DNA of 64,000 nucleotides from Symsagittifera roscoffensis. Taxonomy: Eukaryota > Xenacoelomorpha > Acoela > Convolutidae. Made by a program: the position numbers and the translations under genes. The notes under the pieces are model-generated. The model did no database searches. It was not told where the DNA came from and saw only the letters and a list, made by a program, of their open reading frames with translations. The stretch covers positions 84,776,012-84,840,011 of the forward strand of contig NC_087062.1 of the NCBI RefSeq assembly GCF_963678635.1, read 5' to 3'. Shown one piece after another: positions 30,300 through 40,219 of the stretch; position 1 is the first letter of the stretch; every line of letters begins with the position of its first letter.

Positions 30300-33200
30300 T
30301 TACTTTTGAAATTCCACTTTCTTTAAAATTTTAGATTGGGGGATGAATATTTTATAGTTTTTACGTGGTTGATTTCGGAGTCTTGTTGTTTTTCTATTTT
30401 CTGATTTGTCGATTTGTTCTTGGGGTATTATTTGTTCGGTCATTTTTCTATTTTTTCTTTGTTTTGGTGATTCTTTATGGTTTTGTGTATTGATTTTGGT
30501 GGCGATTGGTTTTGTGTTTTGATTTTCGGTGGGGTTATCATTTTGTTCTGTGTTTTTCAGATGTGGTTCATTTTGAATGATTTTTAATCCTGTGAAAGAA
30601 TATAATTGAGTTAATTCGCGGAGTGCGTATTCTTTTGGGTAATAAGGTAATAGGTTGTTTCGATGTTGAACGATTTCTTTTTTGTTTGAGTCGGTAATTT
30701 TATATGTGACATCAGTGGGTTTTGCAATTATTTGGTATGGTCCTTTTCGAAGGGGTTGTAATTTTTTAGAAATTCCTTTTTGTGTATTAAAATTAGGTAT
30801 TAAAACAAATGTTCCAATTTTTAATTCGGAGGCTGGTGTAAAACGTGAATTGATTTGTTCATTAATGTTTTGTCTTTGTAATAACTTTTTTGTTATTTTT
30901 TGATAAATTTCATTGTGTTTTTTATCTCTATTTAGAATCCATTCGGTGTGTGTACCGGAGGCTAGTTTAAGAATTTGTGGGTGATGAAAATGATCTTCAT
31001 CGTGTGTATGTAAAGGTAGGTTATAACAAATTGAGTCTTTATTTGGTTGACAATAACCTTGTGCGTTTTTATGAGAATTCGCTGTAAACATTATTGGTTT
31101 GCGTGGCTTTTGGTTAAAAACCATTTCGTATGGTGACATTCCTAAAGTTGTCGTAATTTGTGAATTATATGCTAAGGGAAATAATTTTACATCTGCTGAC
31201 CATTCGGTATATTTTGTATCATTTCCGTTGATGATACATCTAAGATATTCTTGTAATGAACGGTTCATACCTTCGACTAAGCCGTTTGTCCAAGGTGCAT
31301 GAGATGTACGTGGTTTGTGTTTAATGTTATATAAATGACATAGTGTGATAATTTCATTATTTATGAATTCTGTACCGTTGTCTGTAACTAAAATTTCTGG
31401 TAGTCCGAATTTTGCTATCCAGTGTTCATAGAGTGTTGTGTAAGCGTAATAAGCGTTACAATGTGGTACTGGGTTAATTGCTACATAATGTGTAAATGCG
31501 TCAACAATTACCATAATGTAGGAGTTTCCTTCTGATGAGGGTGAAATTGGTCCCTTAGTATCAAATGAGATACGATGATTAAAGTACAAACTTTGTCCTT
31601 TAAAATCTTGTTTTTGTGCTATTTGTTTTTGATTTGGGTAAGGTTTATTTAGTTGACATACTATACAGTCATTGCATAGTACTTTTATCCAAATTGGTGC
31701 ATTTGGGAAATAAAAGTTTTGTATAAAATTTGAATATGTTTTCTCTGATCCAGAGTGTCCTTTAATATTTTGTGTATGTGAAATATTAAAAGCTATAAGA
31801 ATCATACTTAAAGGGAGACATGGAACTGTAGATTCATTTAATTTATATTCTAGAAGGTCTGTGTTTTCGTTAATTGTTGTATTATTGAATTTTCGAAAAT
31901 ATCGGAGGAGTGTTTTATTTCCTAAAATGGTTGAATCTGCTTTGATAGGTTTAGTTTTATATTTGTGCCATGATTTCAGTTGTCGAATTACTGGGTCAAG
32001 GTTTTGATATTGTTTCAGTGTTGAAATTGTAATTGTTTCTGTTGGGGGGAGAAAAATGTTTTCGATTTCTAATGTAGATAAGGGTATTGTATCAAGTGGG
32101 TCATGGAGGTCAAAAACTTGATTTATTGTGTATTTTGAATCATTTGTTTGTGGTCCTGATAAATTTATTTTATCAGTTAAATCTTCTTTTTCAATTAGTG
32201 GAAAATGGTCTTTCTTAGGCGGGTGTTGTTTTGTTCGTTTTTGTTGGGTGTTATTTTTTAACCATTGAGAATATGGGATTGGTTTGAAAGTTGATGTTCC
32301 AAGTAAATCAACTTCATAATGATTATTTTGACAATCTAAATAAAGTGGGAAATGTTGTAAATTATTTATTTGTGATTGTTCAATATCAGTTTTTACTGCA
32401 TATTTGCATTCCAATCGGGGTGATGTTTCGTTTTCTGCAAGGTAGAATTTTATATTTTTGGGTATTTCAACTGTTGTTTTTCGTGTAAGTAATTCAGGTG
32501 GTGTATTTCGACTTAAGGTGTCTGGTAATGCAAGATTTTTTCCTGCAGTCCAAACTATATGTAAGTTTGGAAATTTCATTAGAATTAGTTGAAATCTATA
32601 AACTCGGTGGTTTGGATTAGACTTTTGTGTAAAAAGAAAGATGATTGGTTTATGGTCTGTGAATAGAACTGTGGGATGTTTTGATCCAAGTATCAGAAAT
32701 TCATAGTCTGTCAGTGTATATATTATGGCTGTACATTCTCTCATTAGAGTTGAGAGTCGTAGCTCTGCTTGAGTGAATAATCGAGAATTTGCTGATATGA
32801 GGTTCATTTTATTTGTACCATTATGTGATTGTAATAGTGCTGCACCGATGCCAAAGTTCGAAGCATCGCACATTGCATAAAATGGTTGATTTGAATCTGG
32901 AATTGTGTTTGAAATTTGTTCAGTTAAAAGTTTCTTTACTTCTTCAAATCGTGTTTGATGTTCTGTGTTCCATTCAAAATTATTTTGTTGTCTAAGGATG
33001 TTATAAAATGGTCGTAGATATAATTGCATTTTATAAACATATTTACTTAAAAAGTTTAACATTCCAAGAAATTCTTGGATTTTCTTTTTATTTGTTGGTG
33101 GTTGAAGTTTTTGAATAGCGTCAATGCGTGATTTCAATGGAGTGATTGTTTTTCTTTCTATATTATGTCCTAAGAATTTAACTCTTGTCAAAAAGAAGTG

Positions 33201-36200
33201 TGATTTATCGGGGGCGGCCTTCAGATTTTCGTTCTGAAGTATTTGGTGATATTTTTCTAAAACATTGAACATCTCGTCTTTTGTTTGTGATTGCATAAAA
33301 ACATCGTCTAAATAGGTGATTGCGTTTTTCTTGAGTATTAGTGGTCTAAAAATTTTGCTCATAAAAGCTGAAAATGCTGCTGGTCCTATGGATATTCCAT
33401 AGAATAAGCGGTTGAATTCATATTGTTGGTTTCCGATAACAAATTGTGTTAAACGTCGTGATTGTTCATCTAGTGGCATTTGATTGTATGCACTATTCAT
33501 ATCGGCGGTTGTAAAGTATTTGCCGTTTATTTTTGTTAAAATAACTTGTATTGGTTCAATGGGCCAATTACATTTTGATTCATCTATAAGTGAATTGAGG
33601 TATCTAGCATCGAGAACGATTTTTAATGATTCTCCTTTAGCTAGAATGATAACGGGGTTGATAAATGTGTTGCCTTTTGGTTGTTCTTCTTTGTTTACTG
33701 GTGATATAATGTTGTATTGTTCTAAAATATCGAGTAATCTGTTTACTTTATCATGTAAGTGAATTGGTACTTTACTTGCTCTCTGTTTTTTGAAAACTGC
33801 GTCTGGTTTTAACGGGAGATGTAGTGATGAACTGATTTTTCCAACATCGAATTTTGATGTTGCGTAGACTGATGAATATTTACTTAGCTGTTTGGCTAAT
33901 TTTTCGAATTCGTCTTGTGTTATTTGTGAATGATGGAAATTAAACATTGTTAAAAATTTTTGTTGGTCCTCTGTGTAGTTACTTATGTTGAATGTAGGTT
34001 TGAAATATGGAGTTTTTGTGAAATAATCCGTATTTCTGTTTTCGTTACTTATTATATTATTTATAGATAATTCTTCATTAAGAATTGTAGATTGGCAAAT
34101 ATCTAGTAATTGGAGTATATTATTTACGCGATAGGCTTTTTCGTGTATTGGTGATATTGTAGCGTTGGTTTCACAATATCCTAAAAGTCCTAAAAGTAAT
34201 GTTACTTGGTAAGGTGTGTTGTTATAGACATGTAAGGAAATGATATCGGAATTCGAATTTTTCAAATATTTTATGGATGAGATTGTGATTTTGAAAAATT
34301 TGTGAATAGGTTTGAATTCAAATTCTGACATATAAAATTTTTGTCTGTTTTGTTCTTTATCATATTGGTGAACTTGTTTGATTGAAAAATTATAGATATT
34401 TCCTGATAGTGGTTTTAGGTGTTTTCTTTGTTGGTTAAATATCGGGTAGAATTTTGAAAAGAATGGTGGTTGTTTATTTAATCTTTGAAAAAATGTTAAG
34501 GATGTTTCTTTTGTTTTTGTATATTTATCTTTGATTAATATTTTACTATTTAGTATGTTAATTGTTGGTATATACTTCGAAATAAATGGTATTCCAATGA
34601 TATTATATTTAATGTCAGTGATATGGAATATTTGTTTAAATGGCTTATTTAAAATTTTGCTTTGTTCCATTGTTCTGGTGGGGAGGAGAAATAATTGGAT
34701 TTTTCCGTAGTTTATCAATGTTGATCCTTGTGCTGTTGCTAGTTTGCTGGAGGTTTCAAGAGGTGTTAGCTTTGGGTGTAAAGTTTTTATTTCATTCCAT
34801 GTGGGGATGTTTATTATGTTTGATTCTGCTCCTGAATCAATTAAAAAATCTATTTCAAGATCTGGTGGTTGAAATTCTTTATTTCTTGGGCTTTCTAAGA
34901 GAAATGGTATTGTCCAAATTTTTTCTTTGGGTTGTTCTTTTTGTATATTTTGATAAATATGGTTTGTATTCAAGCATTTTGTTTTGGTATTTTTATTGGT
35001 TTGATCTGTAGTGTTAATCTCATTTGTTTCTGGCGTCGTTGGTGTGGAATTTATGGGTGTAGTGTAATAATTTTGAAGAAATTCTGATTGATTTTCATAT
35101 ATGTGTGATGAAAAGGGTTGTTCATATATGACAGATTCATAGTCATTTTCGACTTTTATCATATTGATAGAAAGAGTGTTTTCAGTATCACTTTCTGAAT
35201 CTGATGATGTACAGTTTATTTGATTGAGTTGTAACGTATCAGTTACTGTGTCATCAATACCTGGAGGGTCTGATGTTGTTTCTGGGTTAGACTGTACTTG
35301 ATTGATTTGTCTTTGATGTTTAGGTGTACTACTTCTGTGGCGATTATTAGAATTATTATAGTTATTATTATTCCGGTGTGGTGATTGGGAATAATTTCTA
35401 TAACGATTATTATAACTTGAGTGTCGATTTTGTGAATTATTTCGCGATCTGTTTTGGTAATTATTGTTTGGTCTGTTATAGTTCGATCTATTATATGAGT
35501 TATTCCTTGATTGACTGTTCGGGTAATTCTGGTTTCGGTTGTTTGAATAACTTCTATTTCGATTATAGGAGTAGTTTCTATTCCTATTGTATGATGAATT
35601 TCGTGATTGGTTGTTTGGATAGTAGTTATTTCTTGATTGGGAATTAGATCTAGAAACAAATCGTTGTGTATTTGAATTTGATCTGGAGTAGTTATTTCGA
35701 CTATTTGGTCTATTGTAGTGATTTTGTGATGAATTATTCGTGTTTCTTCGTTCTGGTGATCTTCCTCTATAACTTGAGTTATATGGTGATTGATTTCTTG
35801 TATAATTTGTATTGTTCGGGAGTGGTTTTCCTGAACTGTTGTTGCTGTAGACTGTTTTGTTCGGTAGATTTTGATCTTTTTTCATGTATTGATAGAATGA
35901 TTTATTTGGTTCTTTATATTTTTGAGGTTTATTTTGATTGTCTTGCTGTTTTTGTCTACATTCGGAAATACTATGTCCGTATCGTCGGCAATAATTACAC
36001 CATTTTTTGAAAGATGGTTTGCCTTTAAAGTTTGGGTTCTTTTCATAAATATTGAGTATTTCAGTGATTTTTTCAACGAGGTCTGTCTCTGATTCCTGTA
36101 TATTATTAATATTAGTGGGAGTCGTTTCAATTCTGTTAACGTATTGTAGTTTCAGATTTTCCGTTTCTTCTAGTTTCATCGTGATTTCTGCTTGTTCTAA

Positions 36201-38213
36201 TTTGTCTACTAGTTTTCGAAAATCTAAATCGGGTTCTCGAATTGAAGAAGGATGGGATGCTCTCTTTTTTATTGCTATTTTCCTTAATTGTGGTGTTAAG
36301 GTCATCATTAAGATTTCTGTCATCTTTGTGTTTTTATAGTCATGTGTATTTAATGAATATGCTTTTCGAACTAGTGTTTCGATTCGTACTGCTATTTGCT
36401 TGATGGTTTCGTTTGGTAATCTGCGAATTTCATTACATAAAACTCTTTGTTGTTGTTTGTTTCTTTCGGAGTCAAACATTTTTGAAAATTCCTGTGTAAA
36501 CCTTTTCCAGTTTGATTTTATTTCTAGAGGTAGTACTGAAAACCATTTTTGGGCTGCGCCATCTAAGGTTGTTTGTATTAACGCTGTGCGTCGATGTATC
36601 CAGTTTTGATGTAGTGGCGTATTAATTGGTTCAGGTCCAATATTTAAAATCAGGTTTGCTGTTACTGCATTTAAATAATCTTCTACAGAGTATTCAGGGT
36701 CTGTTCCTGTGAAAACCATTAAAGGTTTGTTTGATGTTATTGATGATCCACCCATAAGGTATGGATTCATTGTCATTTGTAATGATTCTGCTGCATTTGG
36801 CATTTGAGAAAAATTTGAAAGTTGGTTTCTTGTTATTTCATGTTGTTGGAGATAATATGGGAGTGGTATTTCATTTTGCATTTGTGATGCTTGATACGAG
36901 TGTGCAGTCATTGGATTTTGTTGTTGAATTGGTTGAAAAGATTGTGTATTAATTAGATTTTGTTGTTGAATTGGTTGTTGATGTTGTGCATCTATTGGTT
37001 GTGGAGAAAAATTTCTATGATTTGTACGTGTTTTCTGTATTCCTTGTCTACGATATTCTTGAGTATTTGGTGCAAATATATCTGGTTGTAAGAAATCATC
37101 ATCTGAGGATAAATAATCCATTTGATAAGATGTCTGTTTTTTATTTTTATTTTGTTGAAAAAATGGGTAATTTTCACTGTGATCCTGTGGAGGATTTGTT
37201 TGGAAATTTATTGAATTAGGTTGGGTCATTGGGTTATCCCAATTTCGAGATCTTGTATATTGGTTAAAATTTCTTTGTGGTTGATTATATGTTTTTGATG
37301 GATGTGTATAATTATAATTATGGTCTGTAAAGTTGTTTCTAGTGAATGTTTTGCGTGTTTTTGATGGTATTGTCATGGGTCTGTATGTTTGGTAATCCAT
37401 ATGTGAATATTTAGGGGCAACCGAAGGTTTAACGGTTGATTGTAAGGTTACCTGTGTTTGTGAAGGATTTGTATTTCTTGGTGTTGTTAAATTTGGGCGT
37501 ATTGGTGAAATACTTTGTTGTGTAGTTGTTGTGTGTACAATTTCTTCATTTATGAAGTGTGATGGTGTCTGGATATCTTGTTGAGTAAGATTCCTAGTTC
37601 CATTGAGGTTTTCATTGTGTATAACTGTAGAGTTTAAACTATTATTTTGTGTATCGGGCAAAAATGTATTATAGTTTAATGGTGTTGCATCAATGGTTAA
37701 TGGTATTACTTTTACATAATCTCTTATGTAAGATATCGTACTTATTGCTTGACTTGAGATTGATTGTGGGAAGCTTATAAATGCTGGATGAGACCATTCG
37801 GGGTCCCAAACATAATCTGATTGTTCTGTGATAGCGGTATCATCGTTCGAGTTTTGGGGTCTAAAATTTTTTCTTGCTTGTGCAATTAAATCAATATTGT
37901 GTGTGAAATAATCTATTATGAACCATGCCAAAATTTTTTGTAGATCGTGTTTTGTATGTTGTGAAACGTCGTCTTTCGTGAAATTTTCTTTAATGATGTT
38001 TAAATAACTAGAGAGTAGTGTGATTTCATGTCGTACTCTTAAATGTTTAGATGTTTCTGTCGGTGAGACATTTGTTATTGGGATTTCGTTTTCTAATATC
38101 GAAATATAACTATATATTATTGCGAAAACTTCATTGGTGAATATGGAGTTTGCTCTTTGTGAGTTATGATATTGGATGCTTTTTATATATTCTGAAAAAA
38201 ACTTTTGAGAATT
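30300..38213 (-). CDS. gag-pol: Element 1 Gag-Pol polyprotein, single frame, no ATG at its head
   Basis: The frame is open from 38213 to the TAA at 30300, about 2637 codons. Numbering from a TTG at 37931, Gag has a capsid-like region (about 400-600), a CCHC zinc knuckle (645-658, CNYCRRYGHSISEC) and a long Asn/Arg/Ser/Tyr-rich stretch (about 730-900). Protease has IDSGAESNI (about 1025). RT (about 1375-1560) has YLDDVF. RNase H has CDASNFGIGAALL (about 1690) and TDHKPI. Integrase has an HHCC finger (HTQNIKGHSG to CNDCIVC, about 2050-2090), D in SFDTKGP, D in VTDNGTEF, E in GLVEGMNRSLQ (about 2218), and a GPY-type C-terminal motif (RKGPYQII). Gag and Pol are fused without a frameshift between them. 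The first in-frame ATG is near residue 177, past what looks like coding sequence. The likely entry is therefore from the 119-codon ORF, which overlaps by 50 nt in the other frame. Confidence 0.95.
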   Translation of the reverse strand, partial: NSQKFFSEYIKSIQYHNSQRANSIFTNEVFAIIYSYISILENEIPITNVSPTETSKHLRVRHEITLLSSYLNIIKENFTKDDVSQHTKHDLQKILAWFIIDYFTHNIDLIAQARKNFRPQNSNDDTAITEQSDYVWDPEWSHPAFISFPQSISSQAISTISYIRDYVKVIPLTIDATPLNYNTFLPDTQNNSLNSTVIHNENLNGTRNLTQQDIQTPSHFINEEIVHTTTTQQSISPIRPNLTTPRNTNPSQTQVTLQSTVKPSVAPKYSHMDYQTYRPMTIPSKTRKTFTRNNFTDHNYNYTHPSKTYNQPQRNFNQYTRSRNWDNPMTQPNSINFQTNPPQDHSENYPFFQQNKNKKQTSYQMDYLSSDDDFLQPDIFAPNTQEYRRQGIQKTRTNHRNFSPQPIDAQHQQPIQQQNLINTQSFQPIQQQNPMTAHSYQASQMQNEIPLPYYLQQHEITRNQLSNFSQMPNAAESLQMTMNPYLMGGSSITSNKPLMVFTGTDPEYSVEDYLNAVTANLILNIGPEPINTPLHQNWIHRRTALIQTTLDGAAQKWFSVLPLEIKSNWKRFTQEFSKMFDSERNKQQQRVLCNEIRRLPNETIKQIAVRIETLVRKAYSLNTHDYKNTKMTEILMMTLTPQLRKIAIKKRASHPSSIREPDLDFRKLVDKLEQAEITMKLEETENLKLQYVNRIETTPTNINNIQESETDLVEKITEILNIYEKNPNFKGKPSFKKWCNYCRRYGHSISECRQKQQDNQNKPQKYKEPNKSFYQYMKKDQNLPNKTVYSNNSSGKPLPNNTNYTRNQSPYNSSYRGRSPERRNTNNSSQNHYNRPNSRNNYSRSNSNTQRFVSRSNSQSRNNYYPNNQSRNSSYNRNRNYSYNRNRSYSNNRNQNYPNSQSRNNSYNRSNYNRPNNNYQNRSRNNSQNRHSSYNNRYRNYSQSPHRNNNNYNNSNNRHRSSTPKHQRQINQVQSNPETTSDPPGIDDTVTDTLQLNQINCTSSDSESDTENTLSINMIKVENDYESVIYEQPFSSHIYENQSEFLQNYYTTPINSTPTTPETNEINTTDQTNKNTKTKCLNTNHIYQNIQKEQPKEKIWTIPFLLESPRNKEFQPPDLEIDFLIDSGAESNIINIPTWNEIKTLHPKLTPLETSSKLATAQGSTLINYGKIQLFLLPTRTMEQSKILNKPFKQIFHITDIKYNIIGIPFISKYIPTINILNSKILIKDKYTKTKETSLTFFQRLNKQPPFFSKFYPIFNQQRKHLKPLSGNIYNFSIKQVHQYDKEQNRQKFYMSEFEFKPIHKFFKITISSIKYLKNSNSDIISLHVYNNTPYQVTLLLGLLGYCETNATISPIHEKAYRVNNILQLLDICQSTILNEELSINNIISNENRNTDYFTKTPYFKPTFNISNYTEDQQKFLTMFNFHHSQITQDEFEKLAKQLSKYSSVYATSKFDVGKISSSLHLPLKPDAVFKKQRASKVPIHLHDKVNRLLDILEQYNIISPVNKEEQPKGNTFINPVIILAKGESLKIVLDARYLNSLIDESKCNWPIEPIQVILTKINGKYFTTADMNSAYNQMPLDEQSRRLTQFVIGNQQYEFNRLFYGISIGPAAFSAFMSKIFRPLILKKNAITYLDDVFMQSQTKDEMFNVLEKYHQILQNENLKAAPDKSHFFLTRVKFLGHNIERKTITPLKSRIDAIQKLQPPTNKKKIQEFLGMLNFLSKYVYKMQLYLRPFYNILRQQNNFEWNTEHQTRFEEVKKLLTEQISNTIPDSNQPFYAMCDASNFGIGAALLQSHNGTNKMNLISANSRLFTQAELRLSTLMRECTAIIYTLTDYEFLILGSKHPTVLFTDHKPIIFLFTQKSNPNHRVYRFQLILMKFPNLHIVWTAGKNLALPDTLSRNTPPELLTRKTTVEIPKNIKFYLAENETSPRLECKYAVKTDIEQSQINNLQHFPLYLDCQNNHYEVDLLGTSTFKPIPYSQWLKNNTQQKRTKQHPPKKDHFPLIEKEDLTDKINLSGPQTNDSKYTINQVFDLHDPLDTIPLSTLEIENIFLPPTETITISTLKQYQNLDPVIRQLKSWHKYKTKPIKADSTILGNKTLLRYFRKFNNTTINENTDLLEYKLNESTVPCLPLSMILIAFNISHTQNIKGHSGSEKTYSNFIQNFYFPNAPIWIKVLCNDCIVCQLNKPYPNQKQIAQKQDFKGQSLYFNHRISFDTKGPISPSSEGNSYIMVIVDAFTHYVAINPVPHCNAYYAYTTLYEHWIAKFGLPEILVTDNGTEFINNEIITLCHLYNIKHKPRTSHAPWTNGLVEGMNRSLQEYLRCIINGNDTKYTEWSADVKLFPLAYNSQITTTLGMSPYEMVFNQKPRKPIMFTANSHKNAQGYCQPNKDSICYNLPLHTHDEDHFHHPQILKLASGTHTEWILNRDKKHNEIYQKITKKLLQRQNINEQINSRFTPASELKIGTFVLIPNFNTQKGISKKLQPLRKGPYQIIAKPTDVTYKITDSNKKEIVQHRNNLLPYYPKEYALRELTQLYSFTGLKIIQNEPHLKNTEQNDNPTENQNTKPIATKINTQNHKESPKQRKNRKMTEQIIPQEQIDKSENRKTTRLRNQPRKNYKIFIPQSKILKKVEFQK

Positions 38214-38523
38214 CTAAATCAAGATCGTCTGTTTGAATTGTATATTTTCTATTATTATGGTTTGGTGAGGTGAATTCTATGGAGTAGATTCCATACTGTT
38301 GTGTTATGTTGCATATATCTTTTAAGTAGTGGTCTATGATTTGTCTTTTGATTTTTATATCGGGGAACTCTGTTTTACATGGACTGATTCCGGGTTCAAA
38401 TAAATTTACGAGTAAATTTTGACAAAATATGTGTTGTCCTCTATCAGTATCTGCATCTACTATAAAAGGAAAGATTTCATCATCATCTGGAGTTTCTTCA
38501 CCTGGAGTGTGCGTTGAGCTCAT
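38164..38523 (-). CDS. Element 1 ORF b (119 aa), probable N-terminal part of Gag
   Basis: A 119-aa ORF starting MSSTHTPGEETPDDDEIF, acidic at first and then mixed. It overlaps the ATG-less gag-pol frame by 50 nt. Within the overlap, at plus 38195-38201, the element strand has a run of seven Ts. The gag-pol frame lies +1 relative to this ORF, so a +1 shift at the run would fuse the two. Alternatively the run is a sequencing or replication indel and both are one gene. No family motif is seen. Its own ATG lies inside the end of the 155-codon ORF. Confidence 0.65.
   Translation of the reverse strand: MSSTHTPGEETPDDDEIFPFIVDADTDRGQHIFCQNLLVNLFEPGISPCKTEFPDIKIKRQIIDHYLKDICNITQQYGIYSIEFTSPNHNNRKYTIQTDDLDLEFSKVFFRIYKKHPIS
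38195..38201 (-). promoter_or_regulatory. T7 homopolymer in the ORF b / gag-pol overlap, candidate frameshift site
   Basis: The element strand reads AAAGTTTTTTTCAGAA. ORF b reads through this run to a stop at 38164. The gag-pol frame, which has no ATG of its own nearby, is +1 relative to it. The site is either a programmed shift or a one-base length error. Confidence 0.45.
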
Positions 38524-38965
38524 TTTTTCGTTCGATGACTGTTAATATGTAATTATTAATGTGTCGAATTGGTTGATTCCAATTGTATAAATGTACTGGT
38601 TTGTGTTTGTACTGCTTTTTTATTCTTCTTTTTCCTCTTTGTGATGAATTTGAAGTTGTTTCTGAGTCAGAGAAATATAATTGATCGTGAATTGGGCAAT
38701 TTTTATCTATTGATTCTTTTAGTTTGTAAAGTTCGTCTAAACTGTTGGTTTCTGATTCTGAAAATGCGTTTCGATTTTTTGAAAATCTTTTTCGTGTTAT
38801 TTGTCTTTGTTTAGTTATTATTTTTCTCTTTAGTGTTTGTCGTTTTGTTCGAATGTATCCAACTGTTTGTGTATGAGGTGTGATTACAAGGTCGTATTTT
38901 TTGTTATCTATTTCACAATTGTGTAAAACGATTGTCTGTTTATTTCCTAGGTTTTTAAATGACAT
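38498..38965 (-). CDS. Element 1 ORF a (155 aa), basic protein upstream of Gag
   Basis: A 155-aa ORF starting MSFKNLGNKQTIVLHN, very basic in the middle (TKRQTLKRKIITKQRQITRK), then a Ser/acidic segment (SDSETTSNSS) and a second basic patch (RGKRRIKKQYKHK). The composition suits a nucleic-acid-binding or nuclear regulatory protein. That is inference, and no family is recognised. It overlaps ORF b by 26 nt, again in the +1 direction. An accessory ORF 5' of gag is unusual for Ty3/gypsy elements. Confidence 0.65.
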   Translation of the reverse strand: MSFKNLGNKQTIVLHNCEIDNKKYDLVITPHTQTVGYIRTKRQTLKRKIITKQRQITRKRFSKNRNAFSESETNSLDELYKLKESIDKNCPIHDQLYFSDSETTSNSSQRGKRRIKKQYKHKPVHLYNWNQPIRHINNYILTVIERKNELNAHSR

Positions 38966-39898
38966 AAGGTTTAGAATGACGGATGCAAAGGGTTGTTAAA
39001 TGGTTTCTATTTTCTTAAACTGTTAGTTCTTACGATTTTTTGGTTAGCTTAACCTGGGTCTGTTTGTTCAGGGTTGGAGAGAAAAGTATATCGATTCCGA
39101 AGAATGATTTTTTACTTTCTCGTGGCTAGTATAAGTTAAGGTGTTAACTTACTTAATCTTACTTAGGGGTAGTGATTGTGTTCAAGGGTTGGAGAATAGT
39201 AAATCGATCCACAAGGTTCAGGTATAATTAGAACGCGAGTAGTTCGTTAGATACTATTTTAAACTTACTAAGTCTAAGATTTATCCTGGGTCTGGTAAGA
39301 GGGGGGGTCAAGTGAAGGATGAATAACCGAAGTTCTTCACTGTTTATCCTAATTTGAATGATTAGTTTTGTTTAAAAATTTCTATTAGTCTTAGGTCTTT
39401 AGAAAGGGTTGGGTAGTGAATCGACGTTTGAGGTCGTTAGACACTAATTAAGTGGGTGGGGGAGAACAAAGTTGTTCTGTTTGATCCAAGGATAAGCCTT
39501 GATGATCAAATTTGAAATTTAATTAAGTAGAAAATGATTTAAGATCCAAGGATAAGCCTTGATGATCTGGTTTTAAAATTAAGTGAATTTAAGTTTTAAT
39601 AAATTTTTAAATGTGTGTAAAGGAAAGATTTAGTGTTTTGATGATATTAGTGGGTTTATGATTGCTGTTATGTTTTAGATGATGGAGCTGGAACAACAGG
39701 GTGATTTATGATTACTAACCATTTATTGTCATGCTACTAATTTTTATTTTTTATTTTTCAATAAATATTTTTCAAACATGTTTTGTATATTACTGCAGAG
39801 TTTTAGGAAAACGATCTTAGATCTTTTTATCAATCGTTATTGTATATTAATAATTTTGTTTAGCGCCTGAAATGATTTTGAAGATTAACTTCAAGGTT
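38966..39898 (-). other. Element 1 leader with repeated hairpins
   Basis: No long ORF. A 25-bp direct repeat occurs at 39483-39507 and 39543-39567; each copy contains CAAGG-ATAAG-CCTTG, a 5-bp stem with a 5-nt loop. A phrase resembling GGGTTGGAGA...AATCGA recurs near 39070, 39184 and 39408. These are candidates for RNA dimerisation or packaging signals. Confidence 0.5.
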
Positions 39899-40132
39899 TT
39901 ATGTTTGCAAATGAAAATCTAAATTCATTGCCAGTAGTATTCTAAATATAAAAACTTGTTCTGGTTTTTGCCTAACTATCATATAGCTATATGGCAAGTT
40001 TCTACTTTGTCGTATGTCGTCTCTGGTTCGAGGTCTTCTTCCAATTCCGGGTAGTTCTGTTATGGTTCGGAATATTGGCTCTGATCTATTGAGTCGGAGA
40101 GACATTTCGATTAAATTATTGTCGTATAACAT
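39899..40132 (-). CDS. Element 1 leader ORF (77 aa)
   Basis: A 77-codon ORF beginning 68 nt after the primer-binding site; it starts MLYDNNLIEMSLRLNRSEPI and includes RRPRTRDDIRQSR. Its charge and lack of hydrophobic bias differ from random AT-rich frames. It would be the first ATG on a full-length transcript. It may be a true small protein, an upstream regulatory ORF, or a leader exon that supplies a start codon to downstream spliced messages such as ORF X. A possible donor (AAA|GTAGAA) lies inside it. Confidence 0.4.
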   Translation of the reverse strand: MLYDNNLIEMSLRLNRSEPIFRTITELPGIGRRPRTRDDIRQSRNLPYSYMIVRQKPEQVFIFRILLAMNLDFHLQT

Positions 40133-40193
40133 TTTGTAAATGTTTTTGTCTAATTTCTAATCTATTTTGGTTAATTCTAAGCTATTAAGGTCT

Positions 40194-40217
40194 TGTTCGA
40201 GACTTATGGTCGCACCA
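40194..40217 (-). promoter_or_regulatory. Primer-binding site of element 1
   Basis: On the element strand, two bases after the 5' LTR, the sequence is TGGTGCGACCATAAGTCTCG followed by AAC. TGG pairs with a tRNA 3' CCA end. The complement of the whole stretch looks like the T-loop plus acceptor of a tRNA (GTTCGAGAC...ACCA), although it is one base short of the standard spacing. I cannot name the tRNA. Confidence 0.7.
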
Positions 40218-40219
40218 GA

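Noticed and set aside
34640..35011. 123-aa and other plus-strand ORFs inside element 1
   Set aside because: They are antisense shadows of gag-pol, caused by the T/G-rich plus strand.
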